A stretch of DNA of 64,000 bases from Sclerotiophoma versabilis (lineage: Eukaryota > Ascomycota > Dothideomycetes > Pleosporales > Didymellaceae), in assembly GCA_012274445.1 (NCBI GenBank), contig JAAROD010000069.1:62001-126000 (forward strand), given 5' to 3'. Shown in pieces: positions 24,149 through 35,936 of the stretch. Each line of letters starts with the position of its first letter. Position 1 is the first letter of the stretch. Below the pieces are notes generated by a model. It saw only the letters and a list, made by a program, of their open reading frames with translations. It did no database searches and had not been told where the DNA came from. Position numbers and translations under genes: made by a program.

Positions 24149-25396
24149 ATGTACCTCCGCCCGGGTTTCATCGTGGTGATTGTGGGCTGCGTATTGACTG
24201 GATTATCGACTTTGGTCGTAGCCCTACGGTGCGTCCATTTGCACCAAGCATACTTAGCAGACATTGACATCCACGGCCAGCTACTACTGTCGATATTATC
24301 TTGTTGGAACAGTAACAGCGACGGATCATCTCATGCTTGTCGCTCTGGTAAGTTGTCCGTCGTTGTGCTCTGAAGCGCCCGCTGACAGTCCAGATTCTGA
24401 CATGGGGAAATCTGGTCGTGAACTATTTCCAAGATGAAACAAGCAGCCATACTCGACCAAGTTTCTACCGTATACCAGTATTGAAACCCAACCACACACG
24501 CTGACTTGTAGCTAACGTCTATGCAGGCGAAACGCCCACTCATGGCAGAACACGTCAGAGGCATCATGATAACGTGGTGGATGTACCGCATGTCCTATGT
24601 CGCAGCGCTCTGCTTTGTCAAGCTGAGCATCCTGTCCTTTTTCAAAACCATCGCATCGCACCGCACCCTACGCCATGTCGTTAATGGGACCATCATCTTC
24701 GTCATTCTATACTCGCTCGCGGCTGTAATTGCTGCGGCGTTTCAATGCCGAAAGCCATCGGACGCATGGAACACAGACGCATATTTCGCACAGTTCGATG
24801 CAGTCCCGGACCCCAACGCGCCCAAAGTGCAATGCTACGACCCTACGATCATGTTTATGTTCACAGCAGCGTTGAACCTCTTCAGCGACGTTATTATCCT
24901 CCTAATACCAATCCCCACATTACTCAGCCTCAGCGTACCTCTGAAGCAGCGACTCGCTCTGATTGGAATATTCTCCGTCGGTATGCTGGCCATTGTCGCA
25001 TCCTCAGTCCGTATGCGCGTAATGACACTCTGGGCCGCCTCGCCCTGGAACTCAGCCATCTACGGTGCTGACCTCCTTATGTGGGGGCAGGTCGAAACAA
25101 ATAGTGGTATCATATCCGCCTCCGTCCCCTTCCTACGGTTACTCTTTAAGCGCAAAGAGCGTACTGAACGGCTGGCGAGTGGAAGAAAAGTGGCGGAGAT
25201 TGCGAGCCCCAGACCAGTCAAGAAACCACAGCTTGAACCCCTGGAGATGGATACCGTTATGCTGTTTCCGAAGGGTGTAGATGGGAGGGATGAGGAGAAG
25301 CAGTGGCAGCCGTTCATTACTGTGCCGGCGAGTTTGGGGGAGAGAAGTTGGGGGAGTGCCGGAACGCTACCTACGAGTCCGAAGACGATGGCCTAA
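24149..25396 (+). CDS. Rhodopsin-like fungal integral membrane protein
   Basis: Belongs to the large Pezizomycotina family of seven-helix 'rhodopsin domain' plasma-membrane proteins, related in topology to PTH11-type receptors but without a CFEM domain here. Exons 24149-24228, 24281-24347, 24394-24477, 24527-25396 give 366 aa. The joins restore VALRYYCRYYLVGTVT and MLVALILTWGNLVVNYF, the usual first two helices. Later helices include WWMYRMSYVAALCFVKLSIL, TIIFVILYSLAAVIAAAFQC, ALNLFSDVIILLIPIPTLL and LALIGIFSVGMLAIVASSVR. A soluble C-terminal tail of about 85 residues follows the last helix. Ligand and function are unknown. Confidence 0.85.
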
Positions 25397-26027
25397 GCAT
25401 TGGAATCCTGGTTTAGTTCCCAGTTTGTGTACGATTAATGAATGATGAATTGTTGGAGACCTCGGTCGCGCGTTGATACAGAATCAAATGCCTGACTCCG
25501 AGTCGTGTATGAGGCAGGTCGCTCAGCCGAAGCTACCCTTCGAGCTTTGTCTCCACCGCGGTACCCCAGCCCCCACAACCGCAGGCGCAACACCAGTGCG
25601 TCTCATGTCGTGCTGTCACCTATATGTCGTAAATCGCTTACCCGTTGCTAGCCATCTGTGGTATCATGAACGGGTTGAAAGTTGGCGAGGGTCGGAGAAG
25701 TAGCCGCTCTTATTTGGGCAATCCGAAGTCGGCTCGGAGTTGTTGCGTCCAAAAGCCGATACACGGAAACTTCAGCGCGTCAGCAATGAGCTAGATATTG
25801 TTATCGTACGATTATCTGGACTCTGTGCTGCTTCTTCCTTCTTGGTGAAGCTCAATCTTCGAGTCTTTCAGTTCTGCAGCTGCATCTCTAGGCACCGTCA
25901 TTCTCGTTTTGACACTGCCGTCCAATCGCTTCTCGCGCGCAAAACCGTCGAACCGTCGACAGCCGTGTGCTCAACGTTACATGCAGCACAGAAAGAGAGC
26001 GTTCGTCAGTCACAGGAGGAAGCTGCA
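25397..26027. other. Intergenic / 5' leader of the next gene
   Basis: A frame open from 25740 continues into the next gene but looks like untranslated leader. No separate gene seen. Confidence 0.5.
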
Positions 26028-27023
26028 ATGGGGGAAGAGCAGAAGCAGATCAAGAGATCTCTCGCCATTGGTGACGAGCCTGTGGTCTTGAAAGAAGCGC
26101 TGTCGAAGCCGTCGATACCCACATCCACCACCGCGATGACGACAACGAAAGACGCAGCTACGAAGTGGAACACCGACAAACTCGGTCTGCGCCTGGGCAG
26201 TGATGCACTTGCTGCTGGCGCTGCCGGTGCGCTCGTTGCTCCCATCATCACGATAATAGACAAGGGCATTATCGAGAATGCAAGCGGGAGAAACACACTC
26301 GGTGAGAGCTTGAAAAAGAGCGCACGAGAGCTGTTATTGAAGCCGCATCGCTTTCTGACCAGTCGGCCCTTCGCACTAATCTTCGTACGTCCCTCACCTT
26401 TCGCAATGCACGGCAAGAACACCAGCTGACGCCTGACCCTACAGAGTCTGTACTTCGGCACCTACTTCACCGCCAACAGCATCGACACCATCTCCTCCGC
26501 GCGCTCCTCCACACCCTACTCCTCCACCACCGCCGGCACCTCCAAATTCGTCGCAACGTCAACTTCCAACCTCGCCCTCTGCTTGTACAAGGACAATAAA
26601 TTCACCCAGCTCTTTGGTAGCAGCGGGTCGAAACGCCCCGTCCCCCTGCCCACCTTCGCCCTCTTCACCGTCCGCGACTGCCTGACTATCTTCGCCAGCT
26701 TCAACCTCCCGCCGCTGTTTGCACCACGTATCGAGATGTACATGGGCGAGGAGATGAAGAAGTACGTGGGCGCAGCGAGTGTCGCGCAGTTCGTCACGCC
26801 GGCCGCAATTCAATTTGTGAGCACACCGCTGCATCTGCTGGGCCTGGATCTATACAACCGGCCGGGAGCGACGATGGGCGGGCCGGATGGACGTATTGGG
26901 CAGGTAGTGAAAAATTGGGCCAAGTCGGCGTTTGCACGCATAGGACGCATCATCCCCGCGTTTGGCGTGGGTGGTGTTGTGAACACAAAGGTCAGGAAGG
27001 GGCTGATGGAAAAGCTGGAATAG
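26028..27023 (+). CDS. Conserved-looking membrane protein of unknown function
   Basis: Not assigned to a named family. Exons 26028-26384 and 26445-27023 (60-bp intron) give 311 aa. The ATG at 26028 starts MGEEQKQIKRSLAIGDEPVV after a charged leader. Hydrophobic stretches: GSDALAAGAAGALVAPIITI, PFALIFSLYFGTYFTANSI across the splice, FALFTVRDCLTIFASFNLPP and the AASVAQFVTPAAIQFVSTPL region. This alternation of membrane-like helices with short basic loops (SARELLLKPHRFLTSRPF) recalls mitochondrial or other inner-membrane carrier-like proteins, but no carrier signature is present. It ends in a basic tail (NTKVRKGLMEKLE). Confidence 0.8.
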
Positions 27024-27834
27024 AGGTCTGTGGCGTTGCGAGTCGCGCATATATCGAGTGCTTGGGCGGAGCCAACAGGACTCGACTGGTATGAAGGAGG
27101 GGGACGTATACACGGACGCTCGGCGCATAGACGACGTACATATGACTGGGCTTGTACCTTGTTTGGGCATTCACGACACGGCGTTTCAGGGTGAAAAGCA
27201 TTGCACTCCACTCATGCTGCTATGGCAGCTGCATAGTTAGTACATAGCATGGCGTTCTCGGTCATTTGGGGGTAGACCTATCTAAAGCAGTGCAACGGAC
27301 AGTCTCGATTGGCAGATACTCTTCACCGACCAATCGCCGCTTCTCCGGCATGAATATATCAGCGGTCTTTCACCTTACTTTTCATGTCCTCCTCGTTACA
27401 CATTCACCCCTCTAAAAAAAAAAAGCCGGCAGTAGCTATTATGTATGTCTACGTGTCCCCTGGTTTCGCGGAGAAGACATGTTCTATCACGTCGTAATTT
27501 GCAGATACTCTCTGTGAATCTTCTCGTGGCATGTGTTCGAGCAGTAGCGTATTGAGATCATACATCATCTGTACAGCGACAATTCCTCAACACGACCTTG
27601 GAGAGCCAAGTAGGCAGGCGGACAGGGACATCACAGGAGCAAATGGAAACTCAGGCGTTCATCAGTCATGTATCATTCATGTGTCACAGCCCGCTATGTG
27701 GGATCGCTGTGGGAGTATCGTGAGAAGCTAGGAAAGATCCGCTAAGTAGAACCGTCGCTCAGTACCTTTTTGCTCCATTCGCCGGAATAAATCACATCTT
27801 GTCGAACTTCATGCACCTTTTGCCCATCTCAGAG
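27024..27834. other. Intergenic between converging genes
   Basis: 3' regions of the unknown membrane protein (+) and of mannitol-1-phosphate dehydrogenase (-), including a short poly-A run at about 27413. No gene recognised. Confidence 0.6.
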
Positions 27835-29022
27835 CTACAACGAAGAGCCCTTGGTGCTCTCCTGGACCTTCTTAACGATCGGGACGATCTTCTCGAAGAG
27901 AGGGTGTGTACGGTCGAGGCCGTTGACCTGGTTAACAACATCCTCGGGAGAGGTGTTTTTGAGGATCTTGGCAAGCTCGACAGATTCTTCGTCGCCCTCG
28001 ACGTTCTGGAAACGGTAGGCCATCTCGATGGCGCCGAGGAGAGCATCAACATTCTCACCCATCTCAGCCAGCTGGGCAGCAGGACCAATGAAACGCTCCT
28101 TGCGGGAGAGCTTACGGAGGGGAGCACGTCCGACACGCTCGACGTTGTCCTTGAGGGTGGGGTTGGAGATGCGCTTGACGATCTTCTCAACATAGTCATC
28201 CTGTTCTTCTGAGGAGATGCCGTGCTTGCTGACGATCAAGTGAGCGGTCTCCTTGACGGCGGCACGGACGATGTCGTGAAGCTCCTTGTTCTGGAGGACC
28301 TCGTGGATGTAAGGGATCTTGCGGTTATGCCCGTAGTAGGCGGCAGTGGCGTGTGATGTGTTGACGGTGAAGAGCTTGCGCTCGATGTAGGGCTCGAGGT
28401 CGTCGACGTAGTGAACACCCTCGATCGCGGGCTTCTTGCCGCCGTTCTCGAAAGGCTTCTGCTCGACGCACCACTCGAAGAACTTCTCGATCTTGACGTT
28501 GAGACCAGCATCCTTGTCCTGCTGTGGCACAATGCGGTCAATAGCCGAATTAGCGTAGCGAGCCTTCTTGTCGATGTTCTTCAGGGTCTCCTCGCTTAGC
28601 TTGCTCTCGATGAAGCCCTTCCATGTGGTCGTGGCGTTGATGGCGTTCTCGCAGGCAATGACGGCAATGGGATAGTCGAGCTTGCGAGCCTCGATGGCCT
28701 TGGCGACTGGATCAGCAACGAACTTTAGGATGTTGGGACCAACGGCGCATGTGACGACGTCGGCAGTAGCGATCTCGTGCACGACCTTGTCCATCTCGTG
28801 CTTGGAGTTGATGGCCCGGTAGTGGTCGATGGTGAACTTGCGCTCGCCGTCGTCTCCAATTTCAGTGACGGTGTATGAAGGTGTCTCCTGGAGCTGAGTG
28901 ATAATCGAGTCCATGACATCAACGAACACGACCTCGTAGCCAGAGTTGTGCAGGAACTCGGCAACGAAGCCACGGCCGATGTTTCCACCGCCGAAGTGAA
29001 TAGCCTTCTTCTCGTAGGGCAT
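27835..29022 (-). CDS. mpdA: Mannitol-1-phosphate 5-dehydrogenase
   Basis: NAD-dependent enzyme interconverting fructose 6-phosphate and mannitol 1-phosphate, the entry to fungal mannitol synthesis; cytosolic. Single exon, 395 aa, close to the usual ~388-395 for the fungal family. The Rossmann dinucleotide motif HFGGGNIGRGFVAEF is at residues 9-23. The polyol-dehydrogenase signature region lies in the C-terminal domain, with KLFTVNTSHATAAYYGH near residue 220 and conserved FEWCVEQKPF and HYVDDLEPYIERKLF. The start ATG gives MPYEKKAIHFGG, the expected family beginning. Confidence 0.97.
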   Translation of the reverse strand: MPYEKKAIHFGGGNIGRGFVAEFLHNSGYEVVFVDVMDSIITQLQETPSYTVTEIGDDGERKFTIDHYRAINSKHEMDKVVHEIATADVVTCAVGPNILKFVADPVAKAIEARKLDYPIAVIACENAINATTTWKGFIESKLSEETLKNIDKKARYANSAIDRIVPQQDKDAGLNVKIEKFFEWCVEQKPFENGGKKPAIEGVHYVDDLEPYIERKLFTVNTSHATAAYYGHNRKIPYIHEVLQNKELHDIVRAAVKETAHLIVSKHGISSEEQDDYVEKIVKRISNPTLKDNVERVGRAPLRKLSRKERFIGPAAQLAEMGENVDALLGAIEMAYRFQNVEGDEESVELAKILKNTSPEDVVNQVNGLDRTHPLFEKIVPIVKKVQESTKGSSL

Positions 29023-30042
29023 GGTGTAAGTGTGGAGGTATCCGGGGAGTTGAGTGTGGTGAAGTAAATGAAGTGAGGTGGGTATTAGCTAGAGATGGAG
29101 GTCAATTAGGTATTCATACGAGTGGTGGAGCGGGCGATTCACTGTTCAAAGCCCGGTGAAATAATCGGGGCGTAGTGAAAGAAGGTGATGGAAGTGTGTT
29201 TGTTGACGATCGGAGGGGAAGGTGTTGATGAGGGGTATTTATGGCAGGAGCTAGGGCCACAGACGCAGTGGCAGGTAGTGCAAACGCAGTGAAGTAACGA
29301 GCAGTAAAATTGTGGACTTACTTGGCTAGACGCTTCTTACGGGACGGGCGGTGTGTGACTGGGGAGCCTGGGGGTCTTTGCAGTGCTAATTGCAAGGTAA
29401 GGCTGACGGCGAGTTACAGTGGATGTTGGGGGCACGAGTGAGCTGGCGATGCACCCCGCGATGACGCTGCAGCGAACACCGGATTGGCGGCTAGGGATGA
29501 ACTGCCTGCAAAAGTAACGCGCGAGACTCGCCAGATTCAATAGTAAGATAAAATACGCGCCTTGGGATTTGCCTGTTGAATTGCGGCTGAAAGACAGAAA
29601 GTAGACGAACGTGCTGCCATGCTGCCCAACTGCTCACCTTCGAGTTTCCTCCCGGCCGTGGAGGGCGCGCTCCGAACATGCCATTATGGAAGTCCTGCCG
29701 CAGCTCTGCCGCAATTCACGGCAATTTCTGACGCTGAGCTCGTTCACGGTCCGGCTTTCCAAGCACATTCTCACGCGTTGGTGGAGTAAACGACGTCATG
29801 GTTCATACTAATTGTTACTCTCCGTTCCCGCTATTAGCTGAAGTCTAGTGGGGCAAGCGTGTTTTCTTCAGAACGCACATCCCGGCGTAACATCTCTTGA
29901 GACTTGCAAACGATCGTCATTGATTGATCGATTGCTACAGGTACGTACCGTGTATCGTGATCTGATCGGGAAAAAAAGTCTCATTACCGATAGCCCCACA
30001 CACCTTTTCATCTGAGGACCTGCAGCCTCCACTCTAAAAACT
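29023..30042. other. Intergenic, promoter side of mannitol-1-phosphate dehydrogenase
   Basis: Upstream (minus-strand sense) of the dehydrogenase gene there are two AGGGG pentamers at 29214 and 29231 that match the stress-response element (STRE) core, next to a TATA-like ATAAATA read on the minus strand. The rest, up to the stop of the Pns1-like gene, holds nothing recognised. Confidence 0.4.
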
Positions 30043-31814
30043 TTACGCGTGAATAGCCTGCTGCACATGAGGGTACACAGCCACCATGCGGTGATAGAGG
30101 TCCGGATGAGCACGAACAAGAACTTCGGGATCCCATGCCATTGCGACAAAGATTGTGTCAATACCACTGCTCAACGGAGTAGTAAAGATCTTGCAAATCT
30201 GCAGACCCATAAGGAAGGCGAATGCGACCACAACTGGAGTATAGCCGCCGTCCCGATTGTATGCTGGCGCCGTGAAGATCAGGTAAAGGTATGCAAGCAG
30301 CGCGCATGCATATGCGATGAATGTCGCACCCATGGAGAGGACCGGGCCGATAAGGCATTCGTTGACAAGGGCGTCAATACCACGGTCTTTGATCATCCTG
30401 TGCTACGTTAGCGTGTAGGTACTATGAAGACGTTCGGCGTATGCTTACTTCCAGGTGTCCTTAGCAGCTGCAACGTATGCTTTACCATAAAGCGCGATAT
30501 ACGAGAACGCATAGCGATTCAGGAATTCGACAGCCCATTCGAGAATACCAATGAGGCAACCAAGAACACAGAACAATATCGAGCCGACCAAGTTGCCGTC
30601 TCCAGAAGCCGATCGCTGAGCGGCAGAGCAGATCTGTCGCAAGAACTGGATAATGGCCACGAGCAAGCTACCCAGACTGATGCTGCCGAAGCTGTAGGTC
30701 AAGGCGCGCTTCAAGGCGCCACGCGTCGCACCCTTAGGAAACTTCTCGCCATCCGGGTTGAAGTACCAGGAGCCGTAGACACCGGAGATAGTAACGTGGA
30801 TGGTGTTCTTGAGCCATCTGAGAAGCTGTCAGTAACGTGTTCTTCCAAAGCAAGGTCTCAGACTTACTCGGAGAACCAATACATGGCGAAAGTGACAAAC
30901 GCGATCAAACCAATGACCTTGCCGTTGCTGCAACCTCCAGTTCCGTTGTTACACGCAGGATTGTTGCCAGGATGGTAGTTTGCGTAGATCGCTACGAGCG
31001 TGACAGAAAACCAGGCGCTCAAAGCCATCGCAATCAGGCCTCCAACAAGCGAGACCACGTACACATGACCGAACTTCTTCGAGACATCGATCGCGGTCTG
31101 CAGCATCAAGACGCTGAAGGGGATGCGAGGAATCCAGCTAATGAAGCAGATCACGTAGAAGACGCTGAAGATCAGGAAGACGATACCTCCGGACCAGTAG
31201 CGACGTGAAAGCATGTAAAGTGCTGTGACGAATCCAAAGACGATGTTGAGGATGCCGGTGATCCAGATGAATTGCTTCGTGAAGGCGCGCGCTGCCCACA
31301 TATAGGCATAACTGAAGATGGTGGCCATACCGAGCACGAATGCGAACAGGATGACCGTGTTGGAGCTCAGACCAAAGTCGTTTCGGCCGCCGTAGATTCC
31401 ACCGTTGAAGCCAATGTTCTGCGCTGGGAACCGTCAGTACTTGTGCAGCCAAACAATGCCGTCCAACCTACCATATCCTCTAATCGCAAGTCCAGACACT
31501 GCAACATATCCCAAGAACACTGCGATCAGCAGCAGACCAGCCCACCAATCGTTGTACGTTGGCTTCTCGATTTTGAACGCTTGGTCGAAGCTCGGCTTCT
31601 CAGCATAGTCCATCTGCGCATAGCCACTCTGTTGCTGGGGATGCTGTGGGGGCGGTGGACCCTGAGGAGGAGCGTAGTTGTTGCCATACTGCGGAGGTTG
31701 CTGGTTGTAGTTCATAGGAGGTTGCTGTCCATATTGCTGGCCTTGGTAATAGGTTTGTTGTGGTTGTTGCGGTGCGCCAGAGTAGTAGCCCGCTGCTTCG
31801 CCTTGTTGCGCCAT
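30043..31814 (-). CDS. PNS1: Pns1 / choline-transporter-like (CTL) membrane protein
   Basis: Multi-pass plasma-membrane protein of the CTL/SLC44 family; substrate in fungi is not settled. Exons on the minus strand 31814-31472, 31423-30868, 30817-30449, 30397-30043 give 540 aa. The N-terminal ~75 residues are Gln/Pro/Tyr-rich and cytosolic (YQGQQYGQQPPMNYNQQPPQ), typical of fungal Pns1. The membrane domain starts with WWAGLLLIAVFLGYVAVSGL. Further helices include NTVILFAFVLGMATIFSYAY, FIWITGILNIVFGFVTALYM, IVFLIFSVFYVICFISWIP and VYVVSLVGGLIAMALSAWF. Family landmarks are VAIYANYH, GSWYFNP, GSISLGSLLVAIIQFLRQI and the NRYAFSYIALYGKAYVAAAK block. The first intron ends at TTCCCAG so that AQNIGFNGG is kept. 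Confidence 0.93.
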
Positions 31815-32594
31815 TATGACGCCGAATTGGTACGTACGTGTCGCGCGTGGATTAACGTTAGAAATTGGAAAGGAGAAGAAGATGGAGAAGCTGGGAAATG
31901 ATGTTTTCAGGCGTCACACGTCACCATATTGGTCGCATTCGACCAGGGAAGCTGCAACCAATGCACATGCCTGTGGCTGAAGATCTCTACTAGCGTGTCG
32001 CAGTGCGAAACATGATTGGTGCGCACATGATGGGCTCATCGAACAATCGTGGCGCCAGCTCGGATTGGGCCCAGATCTTCACCCCCGCTGAGGCCAGGCA
32101 GTCCGCGGCGCGAAGCTTGTCCCTTTCCCTAGTGACGATCGGTGTCTTTTCAGCTTGACAGGCATCTGCACTCATACTAACGGGATGGTGAGATCTTGAT
32201 CTTGCGGCACGTTCCAAATCAATAGGTGTAGGCGCCCTTGCATAGCTGAAATCGCCGAACATTTCGCAAGTTGCTCAAATCTCGGGACTGTGTCGCAGAT
32301 TGCCGATTTCCGTCCTCCTTGTAAGGACTGTCCGCCAAAGCAGTCTTCTCTCCGTTTTCCCGGCTTGGGGTCACGAGTTTCCATCCTGAGTCGTGTCGTG
32401 GAAGTTTTCGAAATGAGCAATCCGGCCGGTTATCCGTAGCGCGGCCCGACCTGCACAACTTCAAATCGATAGTTCCAGCAAAGACTCGACGCGGTTGTTG
32501 CGTTTTGACATTAGAGATTATGCCAGCACAACTACCTATGAGAAATTCTTAAGGTGACAGCCGTAAAAAGTTATGCATACCAAACGCTCGACGT
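31815..32594. other. Intergenic, no gene recognised
   Basis: Upstream region of the Pns1-like gene and 3' region of the next minus-strand gene; short frames only. Confidence 0.55.
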
Positions 32595-33392
32595 TCACTC
32601 AGCTTTCGTCTTCACTTCTCCGCGCTCTTTTCTATGCGCCCAAACATATACAAAGGGATAGATGGTCTCTGGAATCAGCGTAATGATCATACCAGCAACG
32701 CTCCAGAACGAGCCAACATATGACCAATTCATTGGCGCATTGAGGTATCGCCAGATGAACACCAAAAATGCGCAGATGCAGCCCAGATATCTCGTGATCC
32801 TAGTCCAATCAGTCAAGTTCATCACACACAAACGCCGAAAGACTTACCAGATTTCCAGACTCTGTCCCTTCGTGTCTCCCCTCTTCAGCAGATAATACAC
32901 CTGCCCCCACCCAATTGGCAGCTCTAGATACACCCCCGTCCAGAAAGCAGTTAACTGCTCCCTCTCATCCGGCCACACCTGTCCCACACCCCACAAAAAC
33001 ACAATCCCCAGCGCCGTCATCCACACCAGTCTCCAGATCGTCCTAGGCCTATCCTCCTCTTTGTACGCCCTCTTCAGAGCAACGGCAACGAAACTAATGT
33101 CGAACATAAACCACGCGAAGAAGCACACGCGCTGCCATGTTGTTGTTGTGCACACGTATGCGTAATATATCTCATAAGCCATGGTCTGGGAGAGGAAGAG
33201 TACGGAGCCGGCCAGGAAGCGGTCACTATAGGTCCGGGTCATATAAAAGAGGTAGCATAGTGTGTAGAGGACGCCGCAGGATATGATGAGGAAGTCGGTG
33301 ATGAAGAAGTAGGATTCTGGGGGTGAGAGGGCAAGATCTGAAGATTGTGGGATGAGGTGATAAGACGAATAGTTATTAGCGAGTTCGAACAT
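32595..33392 (-). CDS. Seven-helix membrane protein, Pyr4/PaxB terpene-cyclase-like
   Basis: Small integral membrane protein resembling the Pyr4/PaxB transmembrane terpene-cyclase family, based on size, topology and motif style. Exons on the minus strand 33392-32848 and 32799-32595 (48-bp intron) give 249 aa. About seven helices: FFITDFLIISCGVLYTLCYL, SVLFLSQTMAYEIYYAYVC, RVCFFAWFMFDISFVAVAL, IWRLVWMTALGIVFLWGVG, then ELPIGWGQVYYLLKRGDTKG, YLGCICAFLVFIWRYLNAP and SVAGMIITLIPETIYPFVYV. The Glu in MAYEIYY and the ELPIGW/LKRGDTKGQSLEIW segment match the positions of conserved acidic residues in that family. No prenyltransferase or epoxidase gene lies nearby, so a biosynthetic role is uncertain; a non-enzymatic relative is possible. 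Confidence 0.7.
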
Positions 33393-35660
33393 CTTGGTGG
33401 TGTTGAAAGATGTAATAATTTGGATAGTGGCCTCAAATGATGGTGGTGGTCGACGGTTGCGGTATGTCTCAGAGAAGGATAAATGTTTTTAAACTTATGA
33501 GAGGCTAGGTGAACAAGGTGCCGCAACGTAGTCACATGTGTAGCTGGAGGGATCTAACGCACTTTATTGGACTGCGTGACTACTACCGTAACCTGCAATT
33601 TGGTTGACGTGTGAACTATCAAATCTGATGCCAAGCATCCGAGGGATTCCGGGCAATGCGACCTTCCATTCGGCAGTTCCGGGTTTGTCACCTCACATCT
33701 GCGGTTGGCGCCAACGTCGCTGACACTCACTTCCGCCGTATACACTGCGTACATATTCATCCGGTTCGTCCGTTGTTCGCTCGCCTTATAGTCACGTCGT
33801 CCGAACCAAGGCTGCCGAGTACGTTGTCGAAGAAAAGAGAAGGACTGCTGGAGTGTGGAGGACTCGCAACATCACTAGTGTCAGAAGATGACGTATGCGC
33901 CTTGCAACTTCGTCACAAGGAGCTGTGGAAGTTGTGTGGCTGTAAAATAGTTCGGAAGGATGTACCGGACGCTAGTCGAGGTTGGGGATTAGTGTAGCTT
34001 CTTTCGACAACCACAGAGAGCGCACACAGGATCGTGACAAGGTAATCGCAGATCGTATCCTTGCTGATAGTATCACACAGCTTTGTACGACATCATGTCC
34101 CCACGGCCTCGCTACGCAGATACATCGGCGTATCTATAAGGCTGAAATCGGTCTCCATCGAAACATGAGAACCCACGTCGTTCGTGTTCGGTGAACTTCT
34201 GCTCCAGATGTGTGCAGAGGCCATAACTTACAGCTTCCAGCCGTACAGAGCTCTCCATAAGCTCTTTGACCGCGAAGATGAGAGGATTGAGCAGCTGCAT
34301 TTGCTTCCTGCCAGTCCAGGCCACCCCACAAAAGCTTGAGATGTAAGCTCGCAGGCTGAAGACTGCTCCACGATGAAGTGAGCTAAACCTGCATGATTGA
34401 AGAGCTTCATACCGTTCTGCGTGGTAGCTACAGTGCGCCCGTGTGGACGGGTATCAATCCAACGGTTACCAAAACTCTTGCACTCGAAATGAATACGCTG
34501 CCTAGACTCAAACATCAAAGGTGCCAATCTCGTATGTGTCGCCTCTGCTCTACACAGCTTCCAATATACACAGCGAACTTGCGAATTCAAGATTCCTCAT
34601 ATGACGGAGGATTGGCCTGATTTGGCGGACTCAGGAGACATGGGGACCAAGCCTTTTGTCTTGTCACCATAGATGATCTTAGACGATCTTCCTCTCGCTT
34701 ACATGATGCGAGAAGTCGAAGTTGACCTTGTGAGAGACGATAGCTAGGGCCGTGGTGTGAACACTGTGGTTGAGATAGAGTATGGTACGTTTGAATTGCT
34801 CTCCCGAAGCCATGAGACAACTGTTCATCTCGTCATCCTGGTATTGGTAGAAGTGGGACCCAATAGGAGCCACTTGATGATAACAAACGCGCTGACTCAT
34901 TCTGGGAACTCACAAGATTCCGTCAAATTTTTAACTACAAAATTGGGGGCTCAGTCTCCGGTTTCGAAGAAACTCCCATGTACATTTGTATGTCCGCCCT
35001 CGAGTGCTGCGCAGTAGGAGCTCGAACTGAGATGAACAATATGCACAGCCTAGCAACTCGTTTCAGCGCGCGGCGGGATGGAAGCAGTATGTTGCAATGT
35101 ACATCTAGAGTGATGGTTAGTCGGTGTGTTAGAATTTGGAGACTACAATCAATATCCATGGTGTATAGAATGTTAGCATTGCATCTAGGGAGACGTGTCA
35201 GCTTTCGTCATGGAATTGATCATAGTGCTTGAGTTGGGCCTGAAGGAAGTGATGGTATGGGGTGAGTTACGGACCTCAAGCTAAGAAGCACTTAAGTAGA
35301 AAGAATGTTAGGCCACAAAACTTCATAGCAGGACCACGACGTTCAGACCTCTACTTGACACCAGTCAACCGGGCCGGAACCATGCTCTTGCCCTCCGTCA
35401 ACATGAGCTCAAGGTAACGAAGCCAGCTAAGCAAGATTCAATTCACTTCTGACTCAATACGACCTACAGAGCTTGTCTACCTATGACCATCCACGTAACC
35501 GGAGCTTACGATGTCTCTCCTCCTTGCACATGGTCTATAGCACGATTGACCGAGCTTTTGAAATCTGTTCTCCATTATTTTCACAACGACAGTTCGGCCT
35601 CTTCGAACTCAATCTGGCTAGGACCAGTAGTATGGAATTCTGCCCGGCGACCACGTTCAG
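33393..35660. other. Gene-poor region, first part
   Basis: Only short frames. Nothing recognised apart from unassigned frames such as 33656-33997 (+) and 34228-34590 (-), neither with a known domain or coherent splice structure. Confidence 0.45.
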
Positions 35661-35936
35661 TCATTCAGTTGAATACACAAGGTCGTATAGACGATCGAAC
35701 AGGTAGCAGTTTTCAGTGCCATACTCGATGGCCTTTTGTAAAGAATTGTCTGCCCAGTCCAACAATAACCCCATGCCTATGAATGAAGGCTGTGCAGATA
35801 ATCTCCTACGCTTCTCGGCCACAGAAGACCCATGGCCAAACAGGCGGAGATTGATTGCAAGGAAGAGACCTTTTGCGCAAGACGGACTGGGTTGATGATG
35901 TACTGCAGAAGAGACATCAAACTCCTCGTAGATCAC
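35661..35936 (-). pseudogene. Possible GNAT acetyltransferase relic
   Basis: A 91-codon minus-strand frame reads like the acetyl-CoA-binding part of a GNAT acetyltransferase. LSAQPSFIGMGLLLDWADN followed by LQKAIEYGTENCYLFDRLYD resembles the usual order of 'P-x-x-(Q/G)-x-G-x-G-x-LL-x-W' then a helix and the C-terminal strand. The R/Q-x-x-G-x-G core is degraded (FIGMG) and there is no start or completed C-terminus, so if real it is a fragment. Weak call. Confidence 0.28.

Noticed and set aside
25740..26027. In-frame N-terminal extension of the unknown membrane protein
   Set aside because: No ATG start, and composition looks like a 5' leader; the ATG at 26028 is preferred.
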